A stretch of DNA of 64,000 nucleotides from Saitoella complicata NRRL Y-17804 (taxonomy: Eukaryota; Ascomycota; Saitoellomycetes; Saitoellales; Saitoellaceae): the NCBI RefSeq assembly GCF_001661265.1, contig NW_017567016.1, positions 181,241-245,240 of the forward strand, in the 5' to 3' direction. Of the stretch, positions 33,593 through 44,238 are shown piece by piece (position 1 is the stretch's first letter; each line of letters starts with the position of its first letter). The notes below the pieces were generated by a model. The model made no database searches. It had not been told where the DNA came from and worked only from the letters and a program-made list of their open reading frames with translations. Made by a program: the position numbers and the translations under genes.

Positions 33593-35509
33593 CTACAACA
33601 ACACATACAACAAACACAAAAAACTCGGCCCAGTAAACAACCCAAACCAGAAAAACACATTCCCCGCAACCTTCCACTCCCTAAACCACCGACTCCTCGA
33701 CATCGTAATCAACGGCAACTGCAACATCTGAAACCCAAGTAGATAAAACCTGATCTTCCTCGTGATACACGCCATGACGAGTTCATGAATGCAGGAGGAG
33801 AGGAAGAAGGTCAGGAGCGTCGCACGTTTCTTGGAAAGCTTCATGTTGGAGATGGAGGAGTGGTAGACGTGCCTCAGGAGGAAGTTGTGAACGGGTTTGT
33901 TCCAGTCCCGTGCGAATTCATCCCAAGAAACCGAGTTCCACCACGTCGAGTAGAAATACCTGTCAGCCATGCAGGAAAGCTCCGCAAACACATTAAGAAC
34001 ACACTCAAAAATCAGATAAAACGTCAACAAATACAACGTGATGAACGGGAAGATGATATCCAACAACACCCACGGCAAATTCGCCAACTTATCCTGCACT
34101 GGCATATCGGCGGGTGGGATGACTGGTAGGACGTAGTGTTCGGAGATCATGACCATCAAGAAAAAGCAGCCGAATGTAGCGGCGGATTTTTCGAGGACGT
34201 AGGGCCAGCGGATACGTTCGGTGCGGGGGTATTCGATTTCGTAGACGAGGGAGGGGACGAGGAGGTAGTCGAGGAAGTTGGGGAGAGTGACGTTGGCTGG
34301 GTACTTGATTTTGCCGTAGACGGGGCCCGTCAACTCCTCCTCGCATCCTTCGATATCGGCCAGCAACTCGAGTTCTTGCTCGTGCTGCTCTTCCTGACTG
34401 GTGTTACCGTCTCCGTTCTGCTGGGCAGGAGTGTTAATCTCAACCCCAGAATCCGCAGAACCCCTCCTCGCACCAGTACCCTCACGCAATACCCTCAACT
34501 CAGCTTCTTGGGCCTGTTTGTGCTTGAGAACAGACGACAAATACCCGTTATGCGTCGAATAACTGTACTGCTTCATCAACATAACGAGCGCATGCAACAC
34601 CAAAAACACCGTCTGAATCCAGGGCCAATCTCTTGCCCACGTAACCCCAATCGCTCCAAACAAATAGATCGTTTGCCATACATGCTGTACGATCCACCCC
34701 TCTCTATCCCAGTCGACTAGTCCGTATTGGACCAATTTGTGGAGAACAAGGCAGAAGGAGGAGGATGCGACCATGAGGAGATCGACCCAGAAGACGGCAA
34801 AGATGTCTTGCGTGAAGGTTGCGTGGAGTTGGGAGCCAAGAAAGTGGCCTGTGATGTGGTAGTTTTGGGCCAGAGTCTTCACCACCAACAACGCAAGTGA
34901 CAGCCAGAACAAGGAGTAAAATCCGAGGAAGGGCGATTCGGCGGATTTTGGGTTCGTGCGGTCGAGAGCTGTCATACGTGGTTCGAAGACCAGGTCATGG
35001 AATTCCTTGCGTTTGGGGATGTTCGTCCTCGTCCTCCGACGGCGAGCGGCGGAGTCATCTTTCGAAAAGGATGAGACGGCATCTTTCGTCTTGAGTTCGA
35101 TGCGGCCGGCGTCGGATTGTTTCAACTCGGCGTCGACCTTGTTTTCTCCATCTTTGTCGGAGATGCGGCGGACGTGGCCTTTGAGGGTGGTTATTTTCTC
35201 CTCTGTTTCGTTACGGCTGAACTGTGGAGAAGGATTCGATGTCCGTTCTTTTTGTTTCTCGTATTCTTTGTCATTGTATGCGGCGTCGATGACCTCCTCC
35301 GAACCCGCAGTATCACTCCTCGAGATCGTGGACTCGGTAGGGGTAGAGGTATCGTTCTCGTCCTGCTGAAGGGCAGCATCGAAGGAGGAGGTGACGGTAT
35401 CCGGACAAAGTGGCTTCGCGGCCTTGCGGTCTTCCTTAAGACAGTGCCTGTACGATTCATTCCTGCGGGCTGAGAATGCTCGGGCCAGGGTCGTTGGAGC
35501 CCGGCTCAT
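33593..35509 (-). CDS. ARE2: sterol O-acyltransferase (ACAT/Are family, MBOAT)
   Basis: Makes steryl esters from acyl-CoA and sterol in the ER for storage in lipid droplets. Single exon, 638 residues. The first 200 residues are polar and disordered. Membrane segments start about 195 (SLFWLSLALLVVKTLAQNY). The MBOAT core has FYSTWWNSVSWDEFARDWNK (the FYxDWWN-type motif, here with S in place of D) and the presumed catalytic His in SSCIHELVMACITRKIR. A charged insert with a poly-Gln/Glu stretch separates membrane segments 3 and 4. Divergent from the WD40 gene across 315 bp. Confidence 0.92.
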   Translation of the reverse strand: MSRAPTTLARAFSARRNESYRHCLKEDRKAAKPLCPDTVTSSFDAALQQDENDTSTPTESTISRSDTAGSEEVIDAAYNDKEYEKQKERTSNPSPQFSRNETEEKITTLKGHVRRISDKDGENKVDAELKQSDAGRIELKTKDAVSSFSKDDSAARRRRTRTNIPKRKEFHDLVFEPRMTALDRTNPKSAESPFLGFYSLFWLSLALLVVKTLAQNYHITGHFLGSQLHATFTQDIFAVFWVDLLMVASSSFCLVLHKLVQYGLVDWDREGWIVQHVWQTIYLFGAIGVTWARDWPWIQTVFLVLHALVMLMKQYSYSTHNGYLSSVLKHKQAQEAELRVLREGTGARRGSADSGVEINTPAQQNGDGNTSQEEQHEQELELLADIEGCEEELTGPVYGKIKYPANVTLPNFLDYLLVPSLVYEIEYPRTERIRWPYVLEKSAATFGCFFLMVMISEHYVLPVIPPADMPVQDKLANLPWVLLDIIFPFITLYLLTFYLIFECVLNVFAELSCMADRYFYSTWWNSVSWDEFARDWNKPVHNFLLRHVYHSSISNMKLSKKRATLLTFFLSSCIHELVMACITRKIRFYLLGFQMLQLPLITMSRSRWFREWKVAGNVFFWFGLFTGPSFLCLLYVLL

Positions 35510-35824
35510 ATCTTCGTACTGCTGTTAGGTGGGGTGTATGCTGTTTGCAATGGGGGATGCAGCGTTTTTATGTCAAAGTCAAAGGGCGGGATGACTTGGA
35601 TGTCCGTATGCCGCTTATTCAACTTCCACGCACGGATCGTCTTCTACGGTTACGTCATTGCAGTGCGGGTACAGGGAGTGTAGCGCGATTCTCTTGTAGT
35701 GTTATTACGAGCCTTTCTTGCTACTTTTCACCTTCCAATACTCTTGACGGATGTCGCGGCTCCCCACACTGGAGCACGGCCAACGAAACGACAAGAGACC
35801 CGACGAGCAGAACACCGCAACACA
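35510..35824. other. divergent upstream region, ARE2-like and WDR23-like genes
   Basis: A 315-bp divergent intergenic space. No TATA box, repeat or RNA gene is evident. An open frame runs upstream of the WD40 ATG but without an ATG of its own, so it is taken as 5' leader. Confidence 0.5.
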
Positions 35825-37681
35825 ATGTCGCTCTCGTACGAAGATGAAGAAATAGAGATCGATATCGAAGAAGACGAGGACGAGGACGACGACGAGGACG
35901 ACGACGAAGACGCGTGGGAGGAGGAGGACGACGAGGAAGGAGAAGAAGGTGACTACGAAGATGATGAAGATCACGAGGCTGAATTCACAGAACTGGAACA
36001 AAACGACCTCCAACGACTCATGCTCCAAAACAACCCCCACATCCTCGCTCAAATCCGTAACTTCCTCGGTGGCGACCGCCGCATTGTGTTCCGGTCTTCC
36101 AACCCCCACGACTTGGCCGACGATGATGACGATGATGACGATTTCAGCCCAACACACCGCTGGCAACCAAAGCCGCATGCGGAGCCCGTCCCAGCCGGCA
36201 CAAAACTCCTCAACTGCGGCGAATTCGGACCAAACCGACCCCCACCCCCAACCCGAAAACGCCGTCTCTCGACCTTCTCCACAGTCCTCGACCGTACAAC
36301 TCTCCCCTCCACCTCCCCGTCTCGCAAACCCTTTCTCAGACGCTTCTTCACGCCCAACCACAATGGACGCTTGATTACGCGGCAATCGTCCCGTGCGTAT
36401 AGTGGACAATTCAGCGCGGATGGATCCATCTTCTATACCTGTTCCCAGGATTTTAGAGTCAGGTTGTACGACACCCGCGACACTCGTGCCACGAAATGGC
36501 CGCTCTACAAAGTTATCAGGAGTGATACGGGACGGTGGACAATCACAGATGCCTCTCTCTCTCAGGATAACCAGTTTATCGCGTGGTCGTCTATCACCCC
36601 GATCGTGTATATCGCACCCCTTCAAGGAGTTGATGCGGTGGATGAGGGTGATCATACGCAGACTGCGTTGGATTTCTCAAATACGGGGGAGATGCATGCG
36701 GGGATCTGGTCACTCCGCTTCTCACCTAACAACAAAGAACTCATCGCCGGTGCCTCTGACTCCTCGCTCCACGTGTTCGACATCGAGGCGAATCGGGTGG
36801 TACTCTCACTCCCCGGGCATTCAGACGACGTCAACGCCGTCTCCTTCGCCGACGCCTCCTCAAACATCCTCGTTTCCGGCTCCGACGATTGTCTATTGAA
36901 AGTCTGGGACCGCCGCTCCCTCGGTATTTCCGGTACCAAAGAATCCGGTATCCTCCTCGGACACACCGAAGGCGTGACCTTCGTCGAAGGCCGCGGCGAC
37001 GGCCGATACGTCCTCTCAAACTCAAAAGACCAGACGATGAAACTCTGGGATCTTCGTCGCTTGACGTCCGTAGAGAAGTTCGATGCGACGGCTCAGGTGG
37101 AGTATGCGAGACATAATGGAACTCATTTCGATTATCGGTATATGCGGTATCCGGGGCCGAGGGTGGAGAGGGTTGAGGGTGATACGTCTGTCGTCACGTA
37201 CCGCGGACACTCTGTCCTCAAAACGCTGATCCGGTGTCATTTCGCGCCTGAGGGGTGCGGCGGCAAAGTTATCTCTGGAAGCGAGGACGGGAAAGTCCAT
37301 ATTTACAACCTCGACGGTACAGTCTCACAAATCCTCGACGTAACTGCCGGAATGCGCGACGCGGCCCGACTCCACTTCTCCTCCTCCTTCCCACCCTCCG
37401 ATGACCCCCACGACGATTCTGAGATCAGAAGGGAACGGGCGAAGAGGGAGAGGTTGTGGATGGGATTTGGGAGAGCGTGTGTGAGGGATGTTAGTTGGCA
37501 TCCGGATGGGGATTGTATTGCGAGCACGAGTTGGCTTGGGGAGGGGGATGCGGGTGGGGCTGTTATGGTGCATGAGTGGAGGGAGGGTGGGGGAAACGCG
37601 GATGGAGAGGAGTGGGAGGAGGTACCGGAGCTGGAGGGGGAGGAGGAGGAGGATAGTGATGAGAGTTATGTGGATGAGTAG
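35825..37681 (+). CDS. WDR23/DCAF11-like WD40 protein
   Basis: Likely substrate receptor of a Cul4-DDB1 ubiquitin ligase, by analogy with DCAF11. Single exon, 618 residues from ATG 35825, which has a good context (ACACAATG). The first 60 residues are almost wholly Asp/Glu, then a short helix EQNDLQRLMLQNNPHIL. The propeller starts near 195 with YSGQFSADGSIFYTCSQDF and continues through WSLRFSPNNKELIAGASD, LVSGSDDCLLKVWDRRSLG, VLSNSKDQTMKLWDLR and KVISGSEDGKVHIYNLD. The WDxR motifs are the kind used to bind DDB1. The C-terminus is again acidic. Confidence 0.88.
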   Translation: MSLSYEDEEIEIDIEEDEDEDDDEDDDEDAWEEEDDEEGEEGDYEDDEDHEAEFTELEQNDLQRLMLQNNPHILAQIRNFLGGDRRIVFRSSNPHDLADDDDDDDDFSPTHRWQPKPHAEPVPAGTKLLNCGEFGPNRPPPPTRKRRLSTFSTVLDRTTLPSTSPSRKPFLRRFFTPNHNGRLITRQSSRAYSGQFSADGSIFYTCSQDFRVRLYDTRDTRATKWPLYKVIRSDTGRWTITDASLSQDNQFIAWSSITPIVYIAPLQGVDAVDEGDHTQTALDFSNTGEMHAGIWSLRFSPNNKELIAGASDSSLHVFDIEANRVVLSLPGHSDDVNAVSFADASSNILVSGSDDCLLKVWDRRSLGISGTKESGILLGHTEGVTFVEGRGDGRYVLSNSKDQTMKLWDLRRLTSVEKFDATAQVEYARHNGTHFDYRYMRYPGPRVERVEGDTSVVTYRGHSVLKTLIRCHFAPEGCGGKVISGSEDGKVHIYNLDGTVSQILDVTAGMRDAARLHFSSSFPPSDDPHDDSEIRRERAKRERLWMGFGRACVRDVSWHPDGDCIASTSWLGEGDAGGAVMVHEWREGGGNADGEEWEEVPELEGEEEEDSDESYVDE

Positions 37682-38018
37682 ATTTTGTGTTGGGCGGATA
37701 TTGGTCAAGGGATTTCTGGAATTACTGATAGTATGGCGTTATTTGCTACGAGACTTTTCAATCGAAATGCGTTTTGTTTATTGGTGATTTGATATGGTGC
37801 AGAAAGCCCTGTCCAACCTTTTGGGTATTTAGATCCTGATCCTCCGTCTGTAACGTTTGCCCGGCCATCGCTATGAATCTCTCTCCAAAATCTCTTCGAG
37901 CTCTTGTTACTTCGGACACCTTCTTCGTAGCTTATCTCATCCGTCCCTTCCTTCAACGTACAACCCGCTTATGCAGATCCAACCCTATGTCACCTCATTA
38001 GCACAACTTCCCAGACCC
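37682..38018. other. intergenic, convergent 3' ends
   Basis: A 337-bp space between the WD40 and Sec61 gamma stop codons. Nothing beyond likely 3' UTRs is seen. Confidence 0.6.
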
Positions 38019-38390
38019 TTAGATGGGAACGACATACAAGATGTTGTTGATAGGAATGTGTATCAGCTTCACAATGAACCCAATGAATCCCATCACCAAG
38101 AATCCGATTGCGACGGCCTTGGAGATCATGATGAACTCCTTCTTGTCGGGTTTAGTGCAGCGGTTGATGAACTGTTGCAGTTGTCAGTATACATGTTTTT
38201 TGAATGCGCTGGTATCCCCTGAGCTTGTGTCGTTCTGGAGTCATCGGTATCGAGCATGGGCATGGGCATGCCGGAGAGAGTGACGAGAACGGAGTAACGA
38301 CAAGCGGGAGAGGGAAGAGGTTCGCACCTGACTTCCATCACGGAAAAATTCCCTAGGCACCTCAGCGAATTCCTTGATCTGGTCTGACAT
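38019..38390 (-). CDS. SSS1: Sec61 gamma / Sss1 translocon subunit
   Basis: Small tail-anchored clamp subunit of the ER protein-conducting channel. Two exons, 38390-38328 and 38171-38019, giving 71 residues. Exon 1 encodes [20 protein letters not shown] and Q; exon 2 opens [13 protein letters not shown] and carries the single membrane helix ([20 protein letters not shown]) and IPINNIL. The 156-base intron is long for this window. Length and motifs match the family throughout. Confidence 0.96.
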
Positions 38391-38792
38391 TGCGATTGCG
38401 TATGGTTGTTTGATTTACGTGTTGGTGTTGCGCTGGCCTCGGTTGTCGCGTTGGCGTGGCTGGTGCTGCGGTGTGGTGCGGGTTGTGCGTTGGCGCACGT
38501 GTGGGGAGCCTTGGGAGCGAGAAAGGGAGGGGGGGAAGGTTGGTTTGGAGGGGTTTCCTGGACTTTTAGGACGCTGTATTGGCAGACTGGTCGTCTCGTT
38601 CCCTATCTCAGACAACTTCAGCGAACCTCCTCCAGATTGAGAAGATGTCAGGCATTCTGGTCTTTAATCGATCAAAAATTGACCGTTGACTGGCACGCAG
38701 CTGCAACAAGCATGATGATCGCATGCAATCGCAATTGACGTGACAGCTGCTTAGACGGGAAGCAAACCAGATAAATTCTGAACTATTGACAA
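38391..38792. other. intergenic, SSS1 upstream
   Basis: A 402-bp space upstream of SSS1 and downstream of the 72-residue gene. It contains a run of seven G (38529-38535), that is C on the SSS1 coding strand about 140 bases before its ATG, plus an imperfect GT-rich stretch (38415-38510). No gene is seen. Confidence 0.5.
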
Positions 38793-39070
38793 CTACGCAC
38801 CGCCCTCCCTCTTCTCATACTCCAAGTTGATCGCCTCCTCATACCTCAGCTCCGCAGCCTTCTTGTCCTCAGGCGTCTCCGTCGACAAGCTAGTGTTGAA
38901 CACAGTACTCGGCCCTGATGATCCAGACGGAGCACCCGGTGTTTCGGCTGGTTTGTCGGTTGAGAGGGTGTTGTTGAACACGGTTTGGACTGTAGGCCTC
39001 GATCTCAGCACTGGCATTCTCTAGCCATCGCAGCGGGCTTCGGTCTACCTTCCTTATTCGTATCACTCAT
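38793..39070 (-). CDS. 72-residue protein with a duplicated motif, unknown
   Basis: Not recognised. Two exons, 39070-39049 and 38989-38793, with a 59-base intron (GTAGAC...CTGAGATCGAGGCCTACAG). Splicing gives MSDTNKEVQTVFNN... and 72 residues. The protein repeats a short motif, TVFNNTLSTDKP then TVFNTSLSTETP, separated by a Gly/Pro/Ser spacer, and ends in a charged helix (KKAAELRYEEAINLEYEKRE). No membrane segment or signal. It may be a short linear-motif protein. It is divergent from MLH3 across about 216 bp. Without splicing an alternative ATG at 39017 would give 74 residues, so the N-terminus is uncertain. Confidence 0.55.
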
Positions 39071-39286
39071 GGTGTATCACTGGAACGTTGGTATTTCCAA
39101 TTGTCAAAGGTCGCCTCCCAGACTCGAGCATGTCCATTGTCATCACGCAGCTGCCGGGACGCACCCACCCCAAACCCCCCCCTGTCCTACTGCAGCGCCC
39201 AACCTTAAAATCCAACAAACAAAACACCAAAGGGTCCGAACGCAAAGAGCATTGACGACCAGTGAACTGCGATCGATGGACCCGGC

Positions 39287-42082
39287 ATGTCGATAAATTT
39301 CTTGCCTGATGCGACTGTTCAGCATCTACGATCTTCGGTGAATATCACGTCGTTGGCGCAGTGTGTGTCGGAGCTTGCGCAGAATAGTATGTGGTTGTTC
39401 TTCTTGTCGGAGATGTATGCTGATTGATTCGGCCAGGTATTGATGCGGGTGCTACGAGTGTTGACGTCACAGTTTCCCTATCGCGGAGTTCTGTGACGGT
39501 TGCGGACAATGGCACGGGTATTCTACCGGAGGATATGGACAAGATCGGGCAGCGATACGGTATGTCATCTGCGATCCTTAGAATCCTGCTCACTGACATA
39601 ACCTGCATAAAGCCACCTCAAAACTTCGGGGCTTCAACGACCTCTCCTCCATCTCCTCCTTCGGCTTCCGCGGCGAAGCCCTCGCCTCCATCGCCGCAAT
39701 CTCCCTCCTAACAATCACATCCCGGCACACAACCTACCGCTCAACCCACACCGTTCGTCTCCAATCCTCATCCCGGATTTTCTCTGGCCGCGCGAGCGAG
39801 AATGAGAGTTTGCAGGGTCAGGGGACGGTTGTAAGTGTTCATGATTTGTTTTCGACGTTGCCGGTGAGGAGGAAGGCGAGGAGGTTGGCGGGGGTTGATG
39901 AGTTAGGGGAGGTTAGGAGGGCTGTTGTTGGACTTACGGTGGCAAAGCCGGATGTTGCTTTCACTTTGAGGGATGAGACTGGTGCGAAGATTCTCTCGCT
40001 GAAGAGGAAGAGGAAGGATAATAATGAGATAACGATGCTTAGACAAGCATATGGCAGAGATTTGGTGCGTGAGTGGCGGAATCTTGAAGCGAGCGCAGGC
40101 GGAGTCAGTATGCGTGGTGTCATGGGACTAAATGGTCACGGCTCGAAACAGCATCAGTACATCTACCTCAACGACCGTCTCCTACAACCCTGCGACCTCC
40201 ACCGCACAGTCTCAAAGCTCTTCGCAAACTCGTCTTTCGCTGTTCACGGAACCGACGAAGACGATGCTGGCGAACGTGATTTCGATGCCCCGGCTGTCAG
40301 GAAAAGTCCGAGGAAGAATGTGGATCGGCATCCTGTGTATGTGATTAAGATTACCTGTGCGTTATCGGCTTATGATGTTTGTCTGGATCCGAGTAAGAGC
40401 GTTGTCGAGACTGAGGTGTGTTTGTTTGCTCCTTCAATAATCAATGCTGATTTCTGTTCATACAGCGACTTCCACTCATCACCACACTTCTTGCATCGAT
40501 GGTGAAAGGATTCCTCGCATCACTCAACTTAGTTTCAGCAGAAAGGGATCAGGCAATGGTGGGCGAGGTGGACGAGATTGTCGATCCGTTCCGTATACCA
40601 CGGAAACGTGGTGGTTTCTCGAAGCTACCGGAGTTGGAACGCCCATCTAAGATCCGAGCAGCGCGGATGGATGATAACGAGCTTCGAGGCAGGACACTGT
40701 TCAAACCCGCAATCAACAAAACGAATGCGGTCGAGGTCGTCGCGCATCCGACTGGGAGTGCGATCATCAACTGCAACGGGGACGACAATACGACGGGGGG
40801 TGAGGGGCCGAAAATGGGAATGGAATTGGTGGATTGGGTCGATCCGATGACAAACAAGAAGTATTTATTGGATACGCGGACGGGAAACACGTATAGCTCC
40901 CGTCCGGGTACCGCACGCCCACCATCTTCACGGCCAACAACATCCACCTCAAGACCGCTTACAGCATCCTCGGCAAACCCGTCCTTCGCGACGGGAGTCA
41001 AAGTGGATAGAAGCAGTCTCCGTCGAACAGGCGGTAGTGCTGGAAGAGGTTTTGCGGAGACCCTCGTCGCACGCTGGCAAAACCCCGTCTTCGGCAACAC
41101 CGAGCTCGCGATCCCACAACTTTCATCCGCAGCCGTGGTCGAGACACGATCTTCACATGTCGAGATATCCCGCTATTTCTCGGCCAATACGTCGAGTTCG
41201 AAGAATGGATTTCGACTCACGAAGAAGGCGTTGGCGAGCTGTGTGGTTGTTGCGCAGGTTGATCGGAAGTTCATACTCGTGAAGATGAAGGCTGAGGATG
41301 GGGTCGAGGTGGAGGGTGAGGATGTCTTGGTTATTATTGACCAACATGCGGCGGATGAGAGGGTTCGTGTTGAGCGGTTCTTTACGGAACTATGCCAGCT
41401 TGATTCCGATCAAGAGGGGGTGAGGAGGGTGATTTTGAATAAACGGGTGGTGGTGAGGCTGAGTGGGAGGGAGGGGAGGGTGTTGGGGGTGTGGAGGGAG
41501 AGGTTGGCGTGGTGGGGAGTCATCTTGGAGGGTAAAGGGGTGAAAGACGAGGAAGAGCATGTGGAGGTTGTGTGTACGCATCTTCCGCCGTTGATTGCGG
41601 AGAGATGTGTCGCGGAACCCCGGTTATTGCAAGACCTCGTCCGAGACTATCTCTACTCCCTCGAATCATCTGGTCGCCCGCTCCGCCCACCTCCGCCCAC
41701 CTCCACTTCCAGCTCCGAGGATTGGTTGACCCGCATTCGCACCTGTCCGCCAAAAATGATCGAAATGATCAACTCCCGCGCTTGCCGAAGTGCGATCATG
41801 TTCAACGATCCCTTGACTACCGAGGAATGCAGGGTCTTGGTGGAGGCATTGGCGGGGTGTGCGTTTCCGTTTCAGTGTGCGCATGGGAGGCCGAGTATGG
41901 TTCCGCTTGTTGATTTGGGTGTTAAGCAGGGAACGGAGGGTAAGTTACAGGTCGGGACTGGGAAGGATATGGGCACAGGAGGAGGGGGGAAGAAGGGGAT
42001 GTTTGATCAGTGGACGAGGACGAAGGCAACTATTGCAGGGAAAGACAAGGACGATTGTGGAGGGTGTTGCCACGGGACATAA
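39287..42082 (+). CDS. MLH3: Mlh3, MutL-gamma subunit
   Basis: Partner of Mlh1 in the nuclease that resolves meiotic crossovers. Four exons: 39287-39386, 39437-39559, 39613-40415 and 40466-42082, giving 880 residues. The GHKL ATPase domain is intact across splice joins: ELAQNSIDAGATSVDV, VADNGTGILPEDM, TSKLRGFNDL and SFGFRGEALASI. The C-terminal endonuclease motif DQHAADERVRVE keeps the DQHAx2Ex4E pattern, so cleavage activity is predicted. ACRSAIMFND and CAHGRPSMVPL are also present. These C-terminal motifs, with the short linker, favour Mlh3 over Pms1. A start at ATG 39287 places the ATPase at once, as usual. Confidence 0.92.
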
Positions 42083-42313
42083 ACTTGGAGTATGGAGTTT
42101 TCTTTTGAGGTCAGCATATCATCTATACCACTATTAATTTGCCCCCTGCGCGTTCATTTCTCGTCACCGTACATGATACCGGTATAGCCGTCGGCCCCAG
42201 AGCCTCCATGTGCCGCTTCCGGGAAGGCCGGCTTCACCACCAACCACCAATCCTTCGTTCTGTCCATTTGATCTGACCAACCAACAACAACGAGTAACGC
42301 TGCGTCCAGCAAT

Positions 42314-43407
42314 ATGCCTCTCACATTACCTCCCGACGACGCTGATCAACAGCATTCACCCTCCCTAACCGCCAAGACCGGCCGCTTCATGGCCACGACT
42401 ACCGCTCGGATACAGTCTTTGGTAGTGGGACTTCTGAGTCCCATACGTGCCATGAACTGGAAACAACGGATCTTCTTCGCGTTGTTCTTTGGTACGGCAG
42501 CGACGTTGACCGTCTCGTTCTTGGTCTGGAATAAGGAGATCTTGGCATTTATCGAGCCTTATGGACAGCGAATCAGGTATGTTGTCCTTGTGTCCTTTCT
42601 CTTTTTCCAATTTATTAACCGAGTGAATGCAACAGAGAGCACCCTTTCGGCTGGATCATCCCATTCGTATTAATCGTGATCGCGTCATTTCCCCCACTCC
42701 TCGGCTTCTCCTCAACCCTAACCTTCGCCGGCTTCCTCTACGGCTTCCCCTATGCTTGGTTCCTCGTCGTCCCCGCCCTAACCCTCGGCTCAACCCTCGC
42801 ATTCCTCATCTGTCGTGCGTTCTTCCGAAACTGGATGACCAAACAGGCGGGGAGCGATAGGAGGTTCATGGCGCTTTGTGCGGTGTTGGAACATGAGGGG
42901 TTGAGATTGTTGTGTTTGATCCGGTGGTGTCCATTTCCGTTTAGTTTGAGTAATGGGGCGATGAGTACCGTGCCGACCGTGTCCGCGAAACACTTTGCGA
43001 TCGCGACGCTGGTCTCCTCGCCCAAGTACCTCATCCATGTTTTCATTGGGAGTAGGTTGGCGCATTTGGCAGCGGAACCGGAGGCGGATGATAAGACGAA
43101 GATGATCAATTACGCGTCCATTGTGGTTGGGTCACTCATGGGGTCGCTCACGGGGTATATTATTTACAAGCGGACATCGCACCGTGCGGCCGAGTTGGAG
43201 CAAGAAGCCAAGGCGAGGGCGGATGTGGAGGGGAGGACTGTTGAGGATGCGTATAGAGATTCTGTGGATGGGGGTGTGGAGGGAGGTGATGGGGCAAATC
43301 CGTTTGTGGGGAGGTATAGGGATGAGGAGGAGAGTGTGGAAGGTGTCAGTCTCAGGACTAGCACCGAAGATCCTGTGGAGGATGATATGGTGTCGACGAG
43401 GGCATAG
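42314..43407 (+). CDS. TVP38: Tvp38/TMEM64-family membrane protein (VTT domain)
   Basis: Golgi membrane protein of the VTT (SNARE-associated/DedA-like) family, some of whose members scramble lipids. Two exons, 42314-42576 and 42636-43407, giving 344 residues. Membrane helices include FFALFFGTAATLTVSFLVW, WIIPFVLIVIASFPPLLGF and VVPALTLGSTLAFLICRAFF. The VTT core is seen in FAGFLYGFPYAW, then LLCLIRWCPFPFSLSNGAMS, with the conserved R...P. The C-terminus is charged and cytosolic. The MITE begins 85 bp after the stop. Confidence 0.88.
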
Positions 43408-43491
43408 AAGGATACAGGGCTCACGCGACACTGGAGTTTGATTGTTTGAGGTGATGATGTCATCTCTTTTGTATGATTAGCGGTTCATGAT

Positions 43492-43951
43492 GGGTCTTGA
43501 TCATTCCACACCCCATTTTCTTCATTTCACACCCCAGCGCCAACAAAAAACTCAGGATATCTCGCCAACCGCAAATCGGATCTCGGAGGGTAGAGATTGT
43601 ATAGACTGATAAAAGTCCCCTGAATCCGTTCCCACCTTCAAATTCGGATTTGAAGGTTCCTGGGAGAAGATACCAACTGTTTCTCACCTCTCAGCCCGGC
43701 GCTGCGGCTGGTGTGGCACAGCGCATATATGCATAAATCTGCACATCACATCTCAGCAGTATTTGGCAGAGTACAGCAGCTGGTGGAGTGAAATCTGCGA
43801 GTCAAAGGTATCAGGATATTCACAAAGTTACTCTCTATCTCTCTACGCTCTTACCGTATTCCCAAGTTCAATGGCTGTTGAGATATCTTTGAAATTGTGA
43901 GTGCGCCGGGGTGTGAAATGAAGATTTAGGGGTGTGGAATGATCAGGACCC
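43492..43951. mobile_element. 460-bp MITE with long inverted repeats and 9-bp target duplication
   Basis: The ends are inverted copies: GGGTCTTGATCATTCCACAC at the left and, reversed, GGGTCCTGATCATTCCACAC at the right. Similarity runs about 50-70 bases inward through a second TTCATTTCACACCCC block. Both sides are flanked by GTTCATGAT (43483-43491 and 43952-43960), a 9-base target duplication. No coding capacity is seen. A 9-base duplication with long inverted repeats suggests a Mutator-like parent; reading the duplication as 8 bases would point to hAT instead. The parent element is not in the window. Confidence 0.8.
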
Positions 43952-44238
43952 GTTCATGATTGGGACGCTGAATGGGGGTAGTCAATCCTCTACAAAAAAT
44001 AATCGCTTAAGTTTTAATCGCGCGGTTGCCATGGCTACTATGCATAAACATCGATTACTTTTATACCAGAACGACGAGCAGGGTCGTAAAAATTAATCGC
44101 TTAAAAAATAATCGCCTACGGGCGAGCGGATGCGCCCAATTAGGAAATTCATGCAGATATCACTCAGGGTCTGCGCATGATCTGCGTAGCTGCCTCGAGG
44201 GAGACTCACCACCATGGATATTTACTTACCATTCCCAA

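Noticed and set aside
35699-35824. Upstream extension of the WD40 reading frame
   Set aside because: It begins without an ATG and has no conserved content; ATG 35825 has a good context and fits the acidic family start.
39049-39070. Unspliced 21-codon start of the small gene beside MLH3
   Set aside because: Reading on without splicing stops after 21 codons; the 59-base intron with branch site gives a continuous repeat-bearing protein instead.
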